Source: Omphalotus guepiniiformis
Lineage: Eukaryota > Basidiomycota > Agaricomycetes > Agaricales > Omphalotaceae
Reading direction: 5' to 3'
Assembly: GCA_028554645.1 (NCBI GenBank)
Contig: JAQOOI010000019.1
Coordinates: forward strand, 496,001 to 560,000
DNA length: 64,000 nucleotides
This document shows, piece after piece, positions 33,636-45,777 of this stretch. The notes under the pieces are model-generated. The model did no database searches, had not been told where the DNA came from, and worked only from the letters and a program-made list of their open reading frames with translations. Position numbers and translations under genes: made by a program. Numbering within the stretch: position 1 is the stretch's first letter; each line of letters begins with the position of its first letter.

Positions 33636-35126
33636 ATGCTCGTCCTGCTTCTCCTCCTGGTCTATATCTTTGACTCTGCTCACGGTCAGAGCACTGATCA
33701 CACGACTTGCAAGGACTCGGGACTGGATTGGTATACAAGTGTTGTCGGAGAAACACCATGTACGTTCATGCTCGGTTTCAGTTCTATGTCCGAGTCTTCG
33801 ATTGATTACTCGAGTTACAGGTGTAACATATCAAAGACTACATCGGATATGCGATTCAACGTGTACGATAGAGTTCATACTATATAGCCAACCGTCTTCG
33901 CTAACCATCCGACTCTGAACCTGCAGATCAAGTACCACTTATGAACGCCAACAGTTCAAATCCACCTGACATCTGCAGTGATCAAATTCGTGAGCAACTT
34001 CATGTCCAATTTAATAAGATTATCGTCGTATCTCAAGGCCCTCATATTTCATTATTGTAGCGGAGTGTTGCTGCAATTCTGTTGCATTTTCGCTGAGCAT
34101 GTTTTGCTTGAAGTGAGTTTCACCAACCTTACCACAAGCATACAACTAATATGTTTAAGAAAAGTTGTCAGCAAGGTGTTGGGAACGGTGGGACGGGGAC
34201 TGGGTTCGATGCCAGTATGCACTTCGCCGACAATCATGCTCCGAGTGTTTGACTGTTATTGGTAGTACCAGGAACATACCAAAAATACCTCACTCAAAAC
34301 GGTAAAAAAGGCTTCTGCTCACCCAACACCAACCGGAGTCTCCCTGCTGGAATTCAAACAGCGGTGTGCAGCGACAAGATCAAGATCTTTGATGATTTAA
34401 TTGTACGTGATATGTGGGCCGACGGTTCATGGTGAGTGTCTTTTCATCCGACGCATATACTTCACTGAACCAGCTAACCGGGTTGCCGTGCCCTTTCATC
34501 TACAGGTTCTAGTAAGTATTCTTCTCACTGTCGAAAGATGCCCTTCACATTCATATTGCAACCAGTAAATGGGCCAGTGAAAACATCACAACTGACAACA
34601 ACGTAAAAGCCAACAACTCATTTACCCGGTGTAACTTCACCGAAGACTCTACAGCTTCGTCGACTGGCAACATATCCTCCCCTGTGTCAACCCAAGTGGG
34701 GTCTACACCTCCAGCTCAAACAGTGTTCCAATCTTCGGGAGGTAAAGTCAGCATAGGCGCATTAGTCGGGGCAGTTGTCGGATCAGCCTTCCTTACTGGA
34801 CTCACAGGAACAGCGGTGGTGTTTCTAATGCGTAGACGACGGAGAGGCTGGCGGCAAGGCCTCCAACCAGAACCATTCATTGTTGGACCTGATCGTGAAG
34901 GTATGACGCGTTACCTAATTCACAAGGGCTGCTGAAAAATACTTAATTCAATCATTTGTCGAATAATCCAGCCTCGACATTTGTGAATTCCTCAAGCGTA
35001 ACAGCCAGTTCTCCAAATGGGCAAGTTCCTCCGAGAAAGAATGCGCCAGCAGAACTTCGCCACAATGTGAGCGCCAGCACAGGTCCTCCGGCGTATGAAT
35101 TCGTCTCTAAACGCCGGCCTAATTAA
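33636..35126 (+). CDS. Cys-rich single-pass membrane protein, paralogue B
   Basis: The ATG at 33636 gives a signal peptide (MLVLLLLLVYIFDSAHG). The ectodomain has the same Cys pattern as A and C: GLDWYTSVVGETPC, ICDSTYQVPLMNANSSNPPD, ECCCNSVAFSLSMFC and NCQQGVGNGGTGTGFDA. A Ser/Thr-rich stalk and one transmembrane helix (ALVGAVVGSAFLTGLTGTAVV) with a following MRRRRRG stop-transfer segment come next. The cytosolic tail has GPPAYEFVSKRRPN and stops at 35124-35126. The 6-nt microexon is at 34506-34511. B lacks the intron that A and C carry before the AAVC segment, so it is the most diverged of the three and has lost (or never gained) that intron. Function unknown. Confidence 0.78.
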
Positions 35127-35879
35127 ACAAGAGACAAACATGGATAACAGGTTGCAGAGTTGAACAGTTAAAGTGAGGGGGATGGTTGATGTAATCGTGA
35201 AGAAGTTTCTTGTCGCGTCTGCAGATCCGAACGTTGAACGTTGAACATTCAGTAATGAATTAAATGTATTCCTAGTAAAATGGTAAATCTTCGTACTTAC
35301 ATTGGTCGGCTTCATCACTGCTACCTTCACAGCAGGCGAAGCATTCAGAACCTGCCGAGTTCAAAGCAGCGCTGTAGACTAGAAGAAACCCAACACGTGA
35401 CAGTACGACGCTGTTCCGAAACTGCCATCACCAGCGCATACAACGAAAGTCTACCTTCTAAAAGTTCAAGGAATTCTTCCATCTATTCTGTATAGCAAAT
35501 TGGCCAGACACCGGCCATAGCAGGCATTGGTGTAATTTCACGCGGTGTATGATGATCCATGATGATCCACAGTGCATCGTCGAGGGAATTGACACCTCAA
35601 ACTTGATCCCACTGATGACATGGTGAACAGGTATTCAATACCTTTACACTAATAGGACGCTGGCTTCTGATCGCTTATTCTTAACATTGCGTTTATAAGC
35701 AGCAGGTTGACGGTTTCAAGTCGTTCTATCATCTATGGTTCCGTGTCAGTGACACTCCATCACTCTTACCGGTGTCGGTGAACACGCCGTCTCCAAATCA
35801 AACATTCGAGACTAGATGGCTATGTATGTGTTGATTGATTCCTACATAACTTGGGATACCCAACTTTGGTTCCTGCTCA
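35127..35879. other. Interval between paralogues B and C
   Basis: No gene seen. The last about 160 bp match the 5' flank of paralogue A on the opposite strand and are presumably the promoter of C. A short direct repeat (ATGATGATCC twice) occurs near 35548-35570. Confidence 0.4.
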
Positions 35880-37361
35880 ATGCTCGTAATTCCCACTCTG
35901 CTGCTCCTGCTCCTGGCCTATACCCTTGACTCTGCTCATGGACAAAATAGCGATCACATAACTTGCAGTGACTCCGGACTGGATTGGTACACAAGCGTCG
36001 TTGGAGAGACACCATGTACGTATATGCGCTTGGTTTTAGTTCTTTACATCCCATTGAAGCTATAAAATGTGAACACGTTACAGGCGCAACATATCAAAGC
36101 CTACGGCGGCTATGTAATTCAACATGTACAATACAAGTCATTGTTAACCATACTCCTTACCTTTGCTCACTACATGACTCCTCAGATCAGATCGGAGTTT
36201 TGAACGCCAACACTTCAAATCCGCCTGACTTCTGCGATGATCAAATTCGTGAGCAGCTTACAAGAACCATCATCGTGTCCCAAGATTTCATACTTTACTG
36301 TATCACGTCAGATGACTGTTGTTGCAACACCGGTTCTTTCTCCCTTAGCATGTTATGCTTGAAGTGAGGAAACTACTACTCCCCTAGCTTGAACAAGAGC
36401 GCGGCTCATTTGTTCGAGACAGTTGTCAGCAAGGCGTTGGGGACAATGGGTTGGGACATGGGATCGATGCCCGTACGCACGTCACTGGTTATGTTCTGCC
36501 TACTTACTGACTATGTTCTCAATAGCTCCTGGAACGTACCAAAAATACCTCACTCAGCCTGGTTCAACAGGCTTCTGCTCACCAAATCTTAATCTAAGGT
36601 ACATATAATCAACTATCTGAAGATAGTCACTCAGTTGTTTCTCTAGTTTTCCTTCCAACATTCAAGCAGCGGTGTGCAATAATAACATCAGAATATTTGA
36701 CCACATTGTCGATGCCGTGCATTGGACCGATGGATCATGGTAAGTATCTGTTGATCCACTCGCAGGGCATTCTAACAGTGAAACCTCTCATGTATAGGTT
36801 CTAGTAAGAGGTTCTACTGTTAAGATTTACCCCGTCATACTCATACATCCAGTAAATGGTCGAGCGAATCCCTTACGATAGACAACAATACAGAAGGCAA
36901 CAACACATTTTCCCTATGTAACAAGTTCACCGTGTCCTCCACATCATCATCAGCATCGAGCACAACAACGCTCCCTACGCTTTCGAGCCAAGTCGATTCC
37001 TCACCTCCTTCAAGTGTAACAACTACTTTCCTCTCATCTTCAGGAGACAAAGTCAACACTGCCCAAATAGTCGGTGCAGCTATCGGATCGGTGTTTTTCA
37101 CTGGACTCATTGGAATAGCGGTGACACTTCTACTGCGTCGACGACAGAGGCAGAGAAAGTTACTCCTCAAAACAGAATCATTGATTGTTGAGCCTAGTCT
37201 TGAAGGTAAGACGCACACCCAAAATCATGTGCTGTTGGAAAACTCAATTGTTATTCAAAGGTTCAGCTTTGACGGGATCTGTAAATACATCGAACGTAAC
37301 ATATTTTCCTAATGGATTGATTCCTCCTAGGAAGTATGCACCGCCAGAAATGCGTACGTAG
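35880..37361 (+). CDS. Cys-rich single-pass membrane protein, paralogue C
   Basis: The ATG at 35880 gives the same signal peptide as A. Spliced reading yields GLDWYTSVVGETPCATYQSL, LCNSTYQIGVLNANTSNPPD, DCCCNTGSFSLSMLCLNCQQ, GTYQKYLTQPGSTGF and a Ser/Thr stalk. The transmembrane helix is QIVGAAIGSVFFTGLIGIAV with LLLRRRQRQRK after it. The 6-nt microexon is at 36798-36803. Relative to A, a net 4-nt insertion near 37355-37362 shifts the frame, so translation stops at 37359-37361 after PPEMRT. In the shifted frame the lost tail (NANRSGSPAYEGRR) is still readable to 37425, with SPAY in place of PPAY. C probably makes a protein without the C-terminal tyrosine motif, or a small unannotated intron restores it. 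Confidence 0.72.
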
Positions 37362-37682
37362 CTATACGAATGCTAACAGGTCAGGGTCTCCTGCGTATGA
37401 AGGTCGCAGAACCGAGCAGTCATGAAAGGTCCTTATCCTGTCCTTACATGTGCTTGTCAGGTCTGATAGAATCAGAATAGACTTGTGTTGCGGACCAAAA
37501 CTAGGGGCAAGATGTACGGAACGCACGAAAACAGATCGGCGAATGCGTTCTTCGGAATATCGATAAGTTGATGAGATCTCAGCTCGGTCAAACTGCGGTC
37601 ATGCTGTATGCAATTGAATGGGCAAGAACGGGAACTATTTCCAATTTCTGTTCCACCTCAACTCCGAGAAAAGCGCAGTTCG
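37362..37682. other. Convergent interval, no gene recognised
   Basis: About 0.3 kb between paralogue C and the lactate dehydrogenase 3' end. It includes the frame-shifted remnant of the C tail up to 37425; otherwise nothing recognised. Confidence 0.4.
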
Positions 37683-40090
37683 TTACTTTGACTGTCCCTT
37701 TTCACCAGGGTCCGGGTCATCCGGATACAGCTATATAAACACGAAAAAGCAGGTAAGCAAGTGCCAGGAACATAGGCATATAAGTGAGTACATGTCAGCT
37801 TACCTTCCCAGGATTAAACAGCCCTAGAGGGTCAATAGCCCTTTTGATCGCCTTCATAAGCTCAACTGTGCCTGCACCTAGTTCTTCAACGAGGTACCCT
37901 TTCTTTCCTAACCCTACACCATGCTCTCCTGTACCTAGATAAGCAACATTTAGTTTCACACCACACCGCGAGTAAGATAGAAATAACGAACACGTTCCGT
38001 CCAGGGCTATCGCCCTATGCACCATCCTAGACACTGCCTGATGGGCAATCTCATATTCCTCGTCGTTGCTGAATAAAATGAGAGCGTGGAAATTACCGTC
38101 GCCAACATGGCCGACGATAGTTGAAACTAATCCAATCGATGCGAGGTCTTTCTTGGTTTCGTATACTAGTTCAGGCAGTTTTGATATCGGGACGCTGCAT
38201 GAAAGCTTCAATTTAGCGCCACTGAAAAGGATGAAGACACACCTACCATACATCCGTCGCCCATCCTCTACTCCCTGGAACCAACGCTAGACCAGAATAA
38301 TGTGCATTCTTCCGATCATGCCATAGGTCAGCGGCATCTGCATCGTCTTTCGCTAGTACAAATCCAGTCCCACTATGCCGTGAAACCACCTCCTTCACAA
38401 CCTTCGCAGTCTCACGCAAAGAAGCCGCGTTGTGGCCTTGCAGCTTGAAAAACAGTGTGTCTTGCACAGGCCACTTATGTTTCGACTGGCCGAACTGATT
38501 CACAGCATGCATGAATACATCGTCGAGCAATTCCACACATTCTGAAAAGCGTGTAAGAAATCAAGAGTAGAAGACCGCAAACGGAGCAGCGTACGTATCC
38601 CAACACCCTGATTCATAACTTCAATGACCGCCTCTGTGGCCTTTCGGACATCAGGAAAATGGACCACAGCAACAGACGTAGGAAGGACAGGCGCCAATCG
38701 TATGGTCACTAAACAAGAGACCCTTATTAGCATGTTGTATGTACACCAGTAGATACCTGTTGGCCGAATTACCCTCTGTGACAATCCCAAGCGTTCCTTC
38801 AGCGCCGATGAATAATTTTGTGGTGTCAAACCCAGCGGATGACTTGCGCGACCTCTGCCGAGTCTTGATGACCTCCCCAGAAGGAAGAACAACTGTCTGT
38901 AACCGAAATCAGAGAATCAGGTATGTATGGATCACATGTAGGCAGCGGCCGTGTGCTTACGGCGTTAAGAAACCACTCGGCCTTGCTTGTCCCGTACCTA
39001 ACGGCGTTCGCTTGAGGAAGAGATATGTCACGTTGGTCATTCAGTCAATCCAATGCCAACATGAATACATACTTCCAGAGCAGCCAGTGCTAAGCATTCC
39101 ACCAATAGTCGCAGCTGGTGCAGGGTCTATCTGAAATGAACTCAATGAAATGTGGTGGAATAAGCAATGTCAAGGCTTTACTGGAAAAAAGAGAGGTATG
39201 CCTGTGTATAGGTTAGATCAATGAGGACCCAACGGGCTTCAAACGAACTTGCCTTTTTCGCGCAAAGTATCGTTGATTTCGACCCATCCTACTCCAGGTT
39301 GGCATACAAGGTCCGAGTCAGCCTCTACGAGAAGAACGACATTCAGTGGGGTGCACAAACGCGGAAAAAGAATATACTTCAGACCATGAATTGCTATTAT
39401 CTTCTTCATGTTTGACATATCTAGACAAATTCCGCCGGTAGCATGCTTTTGCCAAGAACGCGCGTGTCGGTCAACAAACTGCGCGATGCTAAATAAATTG
39501 ATTGCCTTACTCCACGGAACTGGCCTTCCAAGCTTGTTGCACCGGAATAAGCGGTTACAGGCATTCTGTATTTCGTAGCAATTTTGACAACTTTGACAAC
39601 GTCCTCTGTGGATGTAGGATACACTATAACGCTATGCGGGACACCTACGCATGGGAGTGAGTGATATTTCCGAAGCGAGATACTTAAGCGTACCGGGATG
39701 ATAATCGCTCTCTGAATATCCGTGTGTTCGGAGGTCCTCAGGATCAGTTGAAACGACGTCCTCCTCAGAGAAAAAAGCGCGTCTCAGCTCCTCTATAGCT
39801 TTATCAAAGTCCGCGGGCGATCCAAATTGATATTTGAAAGGGTCTGGTGTTGTGGTAGTCTGCCTGCTTGCTAGGCTAAACCCAATAGCACCACCAACCA
39901 AAGAGGAGCAAGATAGAAGAAGTAGCGCCCTCAATGAGATTGCATGTCCAAACCTAGACCCGGGAACACTATTACCAGCCGACGAACTCGCAAAGCGTTT
40001 CCCAAACACCAGTCGGGCTGGAGGCAGCCAACGTCGAGCAGTAGACAGTGCTACCTGATGACAAGCTGTACTCCTCAGAGGAAACCACAT
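37683..40090 (-). CDS. DLD1: D-lactate dehydrogenase (cytochrome), mitochondrial
   Basis: An FAD flavoprotein that oxidises D-lactate to pyruvate and passes electrons to cytochrome c at the inner mitochondrial membrane. The ATG at 40090 gives a basic, Arg/Ser-rich presequence and a hydrophobic segment ([20 protein letters not shown], about residues 54-73). FAD-domain motifs are [48 protein letters not shown] and [14 protein letters not shown]. The C-terminal oxidase half has [14 protein letters not shown] (metal and substrate His) and [12 protein letters not shown], ending near GLFNPGKLYPDDP with a TAA at 37683-37685. About 570 residues, normal for the family. One intron uses a GC donor with otherwise perfect context (AAG then GCAAGT at 39252). 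The close relative D-2-hydroxyglutarate dehydrogenase lacks this presequence-plus-helix layout, so DLD1 is preferred. Confidence 0.93.
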
Positions 40091-41190
40091 TTCTGCGGCA
40101 ATCGAGCTCCTGAACGTAAAAGAGGGAGATTGGGTTGCATCGAGGAAGAAAGTGAGTGTATATCGTATATCATGAAGGTGGAAGATTACGCTATGTATGT
40201 CACTGGGACGCCGGGAAGCCGGGACCGAGATGTAGCCGGAGTGTGCCTGCCGACAAACAGCCGTTCTGAAGACTAATTCTCCAACCCTCCTTGCATTTCA
40301 CTACTTATCGACTGGCCATTGGTGGCGCTAAACGCTCGGAAGACTTCAGACACATATACATATATAATGGCAGAAGGTGTGTGCTACATTGTTTCTATGT
40401 ACACAGGATATGTCAAGGCATCTAGCTTTGTGCCCTTGTTCTATTACAATAATTCCAGAATTTCCTGATGGGATCCATCAGAAGTATAGAACAAGGCCTT
40501 GAGGAAGATATTCGAGCCGCGGATCCGAAGCCAAGATTTATGGTAAGCGTGGGTTGAGCTGCATACATACAGTACTGTAGTATGTGCACGTTAAGTATAT
40601 CTGGAAGGGAGTTACTATTGGAATCGACGTATTGATTTCTGACATTTGGCAGGTTCGAAAAAGCTTGTGTGACGGACAGAATTCAGAATTGAGAGTGAGG
40701 TGTAGGTAGTACGATGGAATACCAAATCCCAGAACACTTTCTTCAACATAATCATCTCAGCTGGTTCAGTAGTGGTTCAATAACACCCGCAGCACAAGCT
40801 ACAGCTTGCTGATATCTATCTCGATAACTACGTCCCCTACGTGTTGAGAACAACATGTTATTGAATAAACCGGTACACAATACACAAACTATTACGAACG
40901 AAACGGAAAGATGCTGCGATCTGGTGATGGTGATATGGTATTGGACACAGCAATAATAGGAAAGTAAAAAAACAAAAGATAAGAACCAGGCTTCTCCAGT
41001 GACCTAGTACAACATATAAGAGTCCCTGGAAAGCGGTATTTTGCATAGATGGATGGCATAAGAACAGAACAACACAGAGAAAAACGGAAATACAGTGGGT
41101 ACACCAATACAAAGCCACAAGGAAGTAGTTTGTGGGCACCATTACAATGTCTTACACGGCTACTCGTTGCGATAAGGCGGGCAGGACTAG
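40091..41190. other. Interval without recognised gene
   Basis: About 1.1 kb between the lactate dehydrogenase start and the C2H2 protein stop. A weak plus-strand mini-ORF with one possible intron starts at 40368 (reading MAEEFPDGIHQKYRTRP) but has no family match. The right part is likely the 3' UTR of the C2H2 gene. Confidence 0.4.
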
Positions 41191-42916
41191 TTAGCGCAGT
41201 CCAGGCCTGAGACGACGTTTCAGAATATCCAAGATTTTGAGTGAGTGAATCAAAAGGGCCATCCTCTGCAGGGTACCAAGGTGATTGCCTAGGCCGGAGG
41301 AAGTACGAGCTTGACGCGCTGAAAGCATGGATGCCTGATCATACAGCGCCTGTCCGGCAGTAGGAGGGTAAAGATGTCGAAGAGCGAGCGTGGGCTTGAA
41401 GGACTGTCGAGTGTCAGACTTAGAACGCGCAATATCTTGAGCCGTGTCACGGTACATCTGCGAACGAGGGAGGGATGCGCGAACGGATGCGCGAGCACCG
41501 AAACTAGCCATGAATGTCGAGCCGTTACCATCGACTCGGAAAGCACTGTGTCTGACCTCAGCTTGACCTCCAGCGAGCAAAGCGCCATAGGTCAGAAGCA
41601 CATTCCGCGCTACAGCAGTGAGGACTACGCTCTTGAATGCCACATGAATAACTCCGGCGCCCAACCCCCATCGAGCGTTCTCCTGTCCTCGGGTCGGGCC
41701 GTCAACTTTCTTCATTAGCTGCTGGTTCGGCAAATGCGCCACACTTTTGCTTTTGTCGAGATGCTGGAGACCGAGCCTCCCGAGCTTGTACAAAACGTCA
41801 CCATAGCTTCCAAGCGAGGGCTTATAGATCATGTCTGAGCCTGAGAGAGATTTCGAAAGAAGAAAAGAGGGTGGAAGGCGTGGAACATGAACGTCCAGGT
41901 CATCCGTTTCCTCAAGGGACTGGCATGTTCCTGTCGCTGGTGCAAGAATCTTAGGGATAGGTGAACGAGTCGGGGCGAGCAGTTCGGTCGTTTTGTCCCA
42001 GTAGAACAAGTTCTCAGGCAATTGATCCAAGACGCTCATCGACTTTTTCGTTCCTGAGGCACCAGACAAAAGACGAGAGAGCGGGTGCATAGCTGGGTGA
42101 GGAACAAAAGGAAGATGTCCGATGAAGACCGGGAAGATAGCGACACTGAACCCGACGCTGCCCCTGGAACTGTCCCTTGAACTGTCCCTTGAAGGAGAGG
42201 GAGACGGGCTTGCGAGGAAGGAGCGCGGGAACGAACGACCACGCTCTGGGGTCGTCTCCGGTGTGAGCGAGCGTGCCGTCATTGGCGGTACGCTGTCGCT
42301 TGCGCTGGCAGTGGCAGCGCTGGTAGAAGACTCGGAAACTGCCGTAAACGGAGGAGGACCAACTTCATCGGGAGGTGGCGCAGGCGTAATGTTGGCCGGA
42401 TTCTTGCAGCGAGGCTTCCGGGACTTGGGAATGTACCCATGAAACCTCTTCCTGTGTCGAGTCAACGACCCAGGGTCGCTAGTACTGAACTCACAATCAG
42501 GGCACAACTTTGACTTGATTTTCGAACTGGAAGGCAAGAAAAAGTTGAGCCAGCAAAAGTGTGGCGGAAAAATCTGTTTTACTCACTGGTTGCGAATGTG
42601 AGTGTCGACGTTCGATTTTTGCAAATTGCGGAATTTACAACCAGGGACAGGGCACCTGTGCATACTACGGCGGCGGTTTAGACGGTTTGGTTGAAGAAAG
42701 TCGAATTATAGCTCTTACTGTTCTTCCTTATCTTTGGCGTGAATTTTCATATGCCGGGGCATGTCGCTCTTACGAGCTACATACGTGGTGCACAATTTAC
42801 ACTGTCGGGGGTCATCTGTGGCGTAACTCTGCTTCTGCAAAGAATAAAAATGTCAGCTTCAGAAGGAAAAATAGACTAATATAAAATACACGAACATCAG
42901 ATTTTTGACGGGGCAT
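41191..42916 (-). CDS. C2H2 zinc-finger protein, three fingers, probable DNA-binding
   Basis: The ATG at 42916 gives MPRQKSD, and small exons then build three fingers: CKLCTTYVARKSDMPRHMKI ending in His (C-x2-C-x12-H-x3-H), CPVPGCKFRNLQKSNVDTHI ending RNH (C-x4-C-x12-H-x3-H, the last His codon split by an intron), and CPDCEFSTSDPGSLTRHRKR ending FH. All fingers lie in the first about 95 residues. The remainder, from one long exon, is Ser/Pro-rich low complexity with SRDSSRDSSRG repeats and a basic C-terminus ending KRRLRPGLR at 41191. About 515 residues. Such a layout suits a fungal transcription factor, but no specific family beyond C2H2 is recognised and no target can be inferred. Confidence 0.8.
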
Positions 42917-43560
42917 CGCGAGCAAAGTGGTCAAGGTAGTAGATGCAGTTTAAGAGAGGGTGGCAAAGCTAAAGTACAGAACAAGGGCCAACCCTGCGTT
43001 TATCAAGGGTGTGGATACCCCCTAATCCGGCTGCCTTTGAATGCTGAAAGAGACAATTCCGAAGGAAAATCTGGGACGATTGGTTCTGCCTTAAATAGAG
43101 AGAATTTCTAATTGTAAACAAAATAAGTGGCAAGCCAAAGCACCCAATGGTTCAAGCAGCGCGCGCTTATAGTCTAATCTGCTTAGATAAATGGTGAAAA
43201 CGGATAGGATTGGCAGTTGCGAAAATTTCCAAAATACCTTCCATTCGAAAACTCAACCTTGCGGGCTATTATCCTTTGTCTACATGTACCACTGCAGACC
43301 AATGCGGAGTGCGCGCAAGAGCTCGGAGTGGCACTAAGACAATAGTCCGTCAGCAGTCCACTAATAGAAACAAAGGAATTATTTCTGTCGTTATTTCCGC
43401 GTGGCCAAAAGGAAGAAGACTGACCCGCTTGACTCTTCGCTGTGCCACTCGTCTTCTGCACCCGGAAAAGACGCCCATTTGGTACGCGTACGGTCACAAG
43501 CGTAGCTGAATGGCAGTAAGGCGCTGACGCCAGCTCTGAGGCAGGTGAGTAGACGACAAT
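42917..43560. other. 5' flank of the C2H2 gene
   Basis: No convincing gene. Open frames near 43183-43509 on both strands have no recognisable features. It presumably contains the promoter of the C2H2 gene. Confidence 0.35.
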
Positions 43561-45777
43561 CTTCGCATGATTGAGCTGCTAATCGCCCAAAAGCATCAGA
43601 CAACCCGAATGCAAATATATTCGTTCGTAACCATGCTGCCACAACAAGAAGCTCCAGCATCTTCGAATGCCCTCCGACGCCGTCGTACAAGCCAACGAAA
43701 GTTCACGAGCAGACATGCATACGCATCACACAACATCGTTAAGGATAGTGGAGCCTTCATGGGCCCTCTTCCGAGCTTCATACTTAGCAATATTGCACCC
43801 ACAATCTGTTACGATACCGGAAGAAACAGCCACAAGGATATACTTTGCCTTCGCTTGAATGCACAAAGCAGCGCAGCCAGGACAGATGTTTCGTGGACAC
43901 TCTACAGAACTTTCAAAACCGCATCAAAAACCTGCAACGTTTCTTCTCGATACACCAGGAGGCGAGCCAAGACAAAGAGCATCGATGGAGAGCCCCGCGG
44001 ACAACATTTGGAAATTAGTAGTTTTATCGGTCTACTGGCTTCATAGAGCCATAGAACTACTCGCATCTTCAGTAGCAGGTAAGCGCTGTGACTCCCTGCT
44101 AGCTCTCGAGACCAGCGGTACCCCAGTTTTGGTCGTGTGTTTGGTCAAAGCGAGGGTCATCCACACAACGACGAGATCCGCGATCTCAAACCATAGACTC
44201 TTCGGGCAGCTTCATGCTGCATAGACATACCACGTCTAGTCCCAGCAGGCGCAGGAAGCGCGGGGCCTTCGAGTACCACAAAGACAGGAATCCATAGTCG
44301 ACAGAAGGTAGAGCTCGAGCCTTCACGTCGGCGGACAGTGCGCGCCACTTGGGCATTCTGCCGTCAAAAACCGTTGGGTGCACATAGCAATCCTCGAGGA
44401 AGTCAACGAAGTGATTTGTTACACGTAATATACGAAAACCGCACACCAATCAAATCTTATCGGACATTCTGCCGGGCTTCATAGAGCCAAAGATTGCCTT
44501 CGTTCACCTCGCCTTTGCAGTTGGTGAACACTGTGAGTGGCAACTATCTTTCGAGAACCGACAAAATCCCATGCCAAAGCGAAGGTCATCCACACGGCGA
44601 CGACAGATCCGCGATCCAAGACTTCGAACCACAAACGTCTTCCGCGGCTTCATGCACATGCCACGAAGGGTCCATTCTAGACAGAATCGTTTGTCTGGTG
44701 CAATCCAACAGTCCTCAGGTAGCCCAACGAAGCGGTCTGTACACGTAATACACGTCCCTCCACTCGAAGACCACATGCCGATCAAAACGTCAAAATGGCA
44801 AGGGGTCCGTGCGTTAATGGGTCCACTGAACATCGTTGGGATTTGGTTGGGTTCGCGTCTGGTTCGCTGCGACCATGCTATGGCTCTTCGTACTGAGTCA
44901 AAGCAAGCGCTTGCTTGGATATGAAGATGGGAGCCCAGCGGGAATATTCTCCTCCATCTGGGATACCACGTTCCGGAGGGCTGACAATGTACCAAGTTCG
45001 CGCTGGAAAATCAGGAGAGTTTGAGAAATGCTTCGTCTGCAGTCGGTACGAAGGTGTCATGTCGTGGGGTGATGTACAATTCTCGTGTTGAGAAAGTGGA
45101 TGAATACAAGAGCGATCAAAGCGCCAAAATGGAAAGGGTCCGTGCGTTGTTGACGAGTCCACCAATTCTCTCGTTGGGTTCGGCCGCTAGTTCGCTGTGA
45201 AAAGCATCCTATGGTTTTGCTGAGCAGGCTTGTTGAATTGGATGATGGCAACCCGCCGGGAAAATTGTCTTCCATCTGGAAAAACCACTGTCTCGAGGGT
45301 TGACAGCATTGGACTGTCAAATTTGAGAGTAGTTCGTCTACAGTCGGCATGAAGGTGTGGTATGATGTACGATTTTCGGGTTGGGGTTGAGAAGATGGAC
45401 GGAAATTCAAGCGACCGCAGAGCTTTGCAAAATGGGCAGCGCCACTCTACAAGTCATATAGAAAATCGGCCAGCTGCTCATGCATCATGTTTTTAGGGAC
45501 CTAAATAACCTTGATACAAGGCTCTCACCTGTAATAAAGACATTCCAGACACACTCGCATCCTGACCCTTGAAACCAGCTTGAAACCTCTCGTCATACTC
45601 GGAATCCTCTCGGATGGATCGCTTGTAAATCATGGCAAAGCAGAGAACCACAAATCGAACATTCAAGAAGCAAGATCGTAGTCTTCACGATGAGTTTGAC
45701 CGCCACAATATTCTATCGTGTATTGTAGTTGGCTGACGAGGGCAAGGCAGGAGAAACGTGAATAGAGCTTGTATATC
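43561..45777. repeat. Degenerate tandemly duplicated block with decayed coding traces
   Basis: Several diverged direct repeats are visible. The segment starting GGTCATCCACAC at 44155 recurs 430 bp later at 44584. A unit starting GATCAAA at 44780 recurs at 45114 (334 bp) and partly at 45411. A GCTTGTAAATCATGGCAAAG string at 45621 recurs as GCTTGTATATCATGGCAAAG at 45768. On the minus strand the copies read related fragments (NHFVDFLEDCYVHP and DRFVGLPEDCWIAP), and another minus-strand stretch at about 43735-43855 reads AKYILVAVSSGIVTDCGCNI. No complete gene can be assembled. This is best read as a decaying local duplication of an unrecognised gene. Confidence 0.45.

Noticed and set aside
43567..44046. 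159-codon plus-strand frame
   Set aside because: It overlaps coding-like minus-strand fragments in a repeat block and has no recognisable domain.
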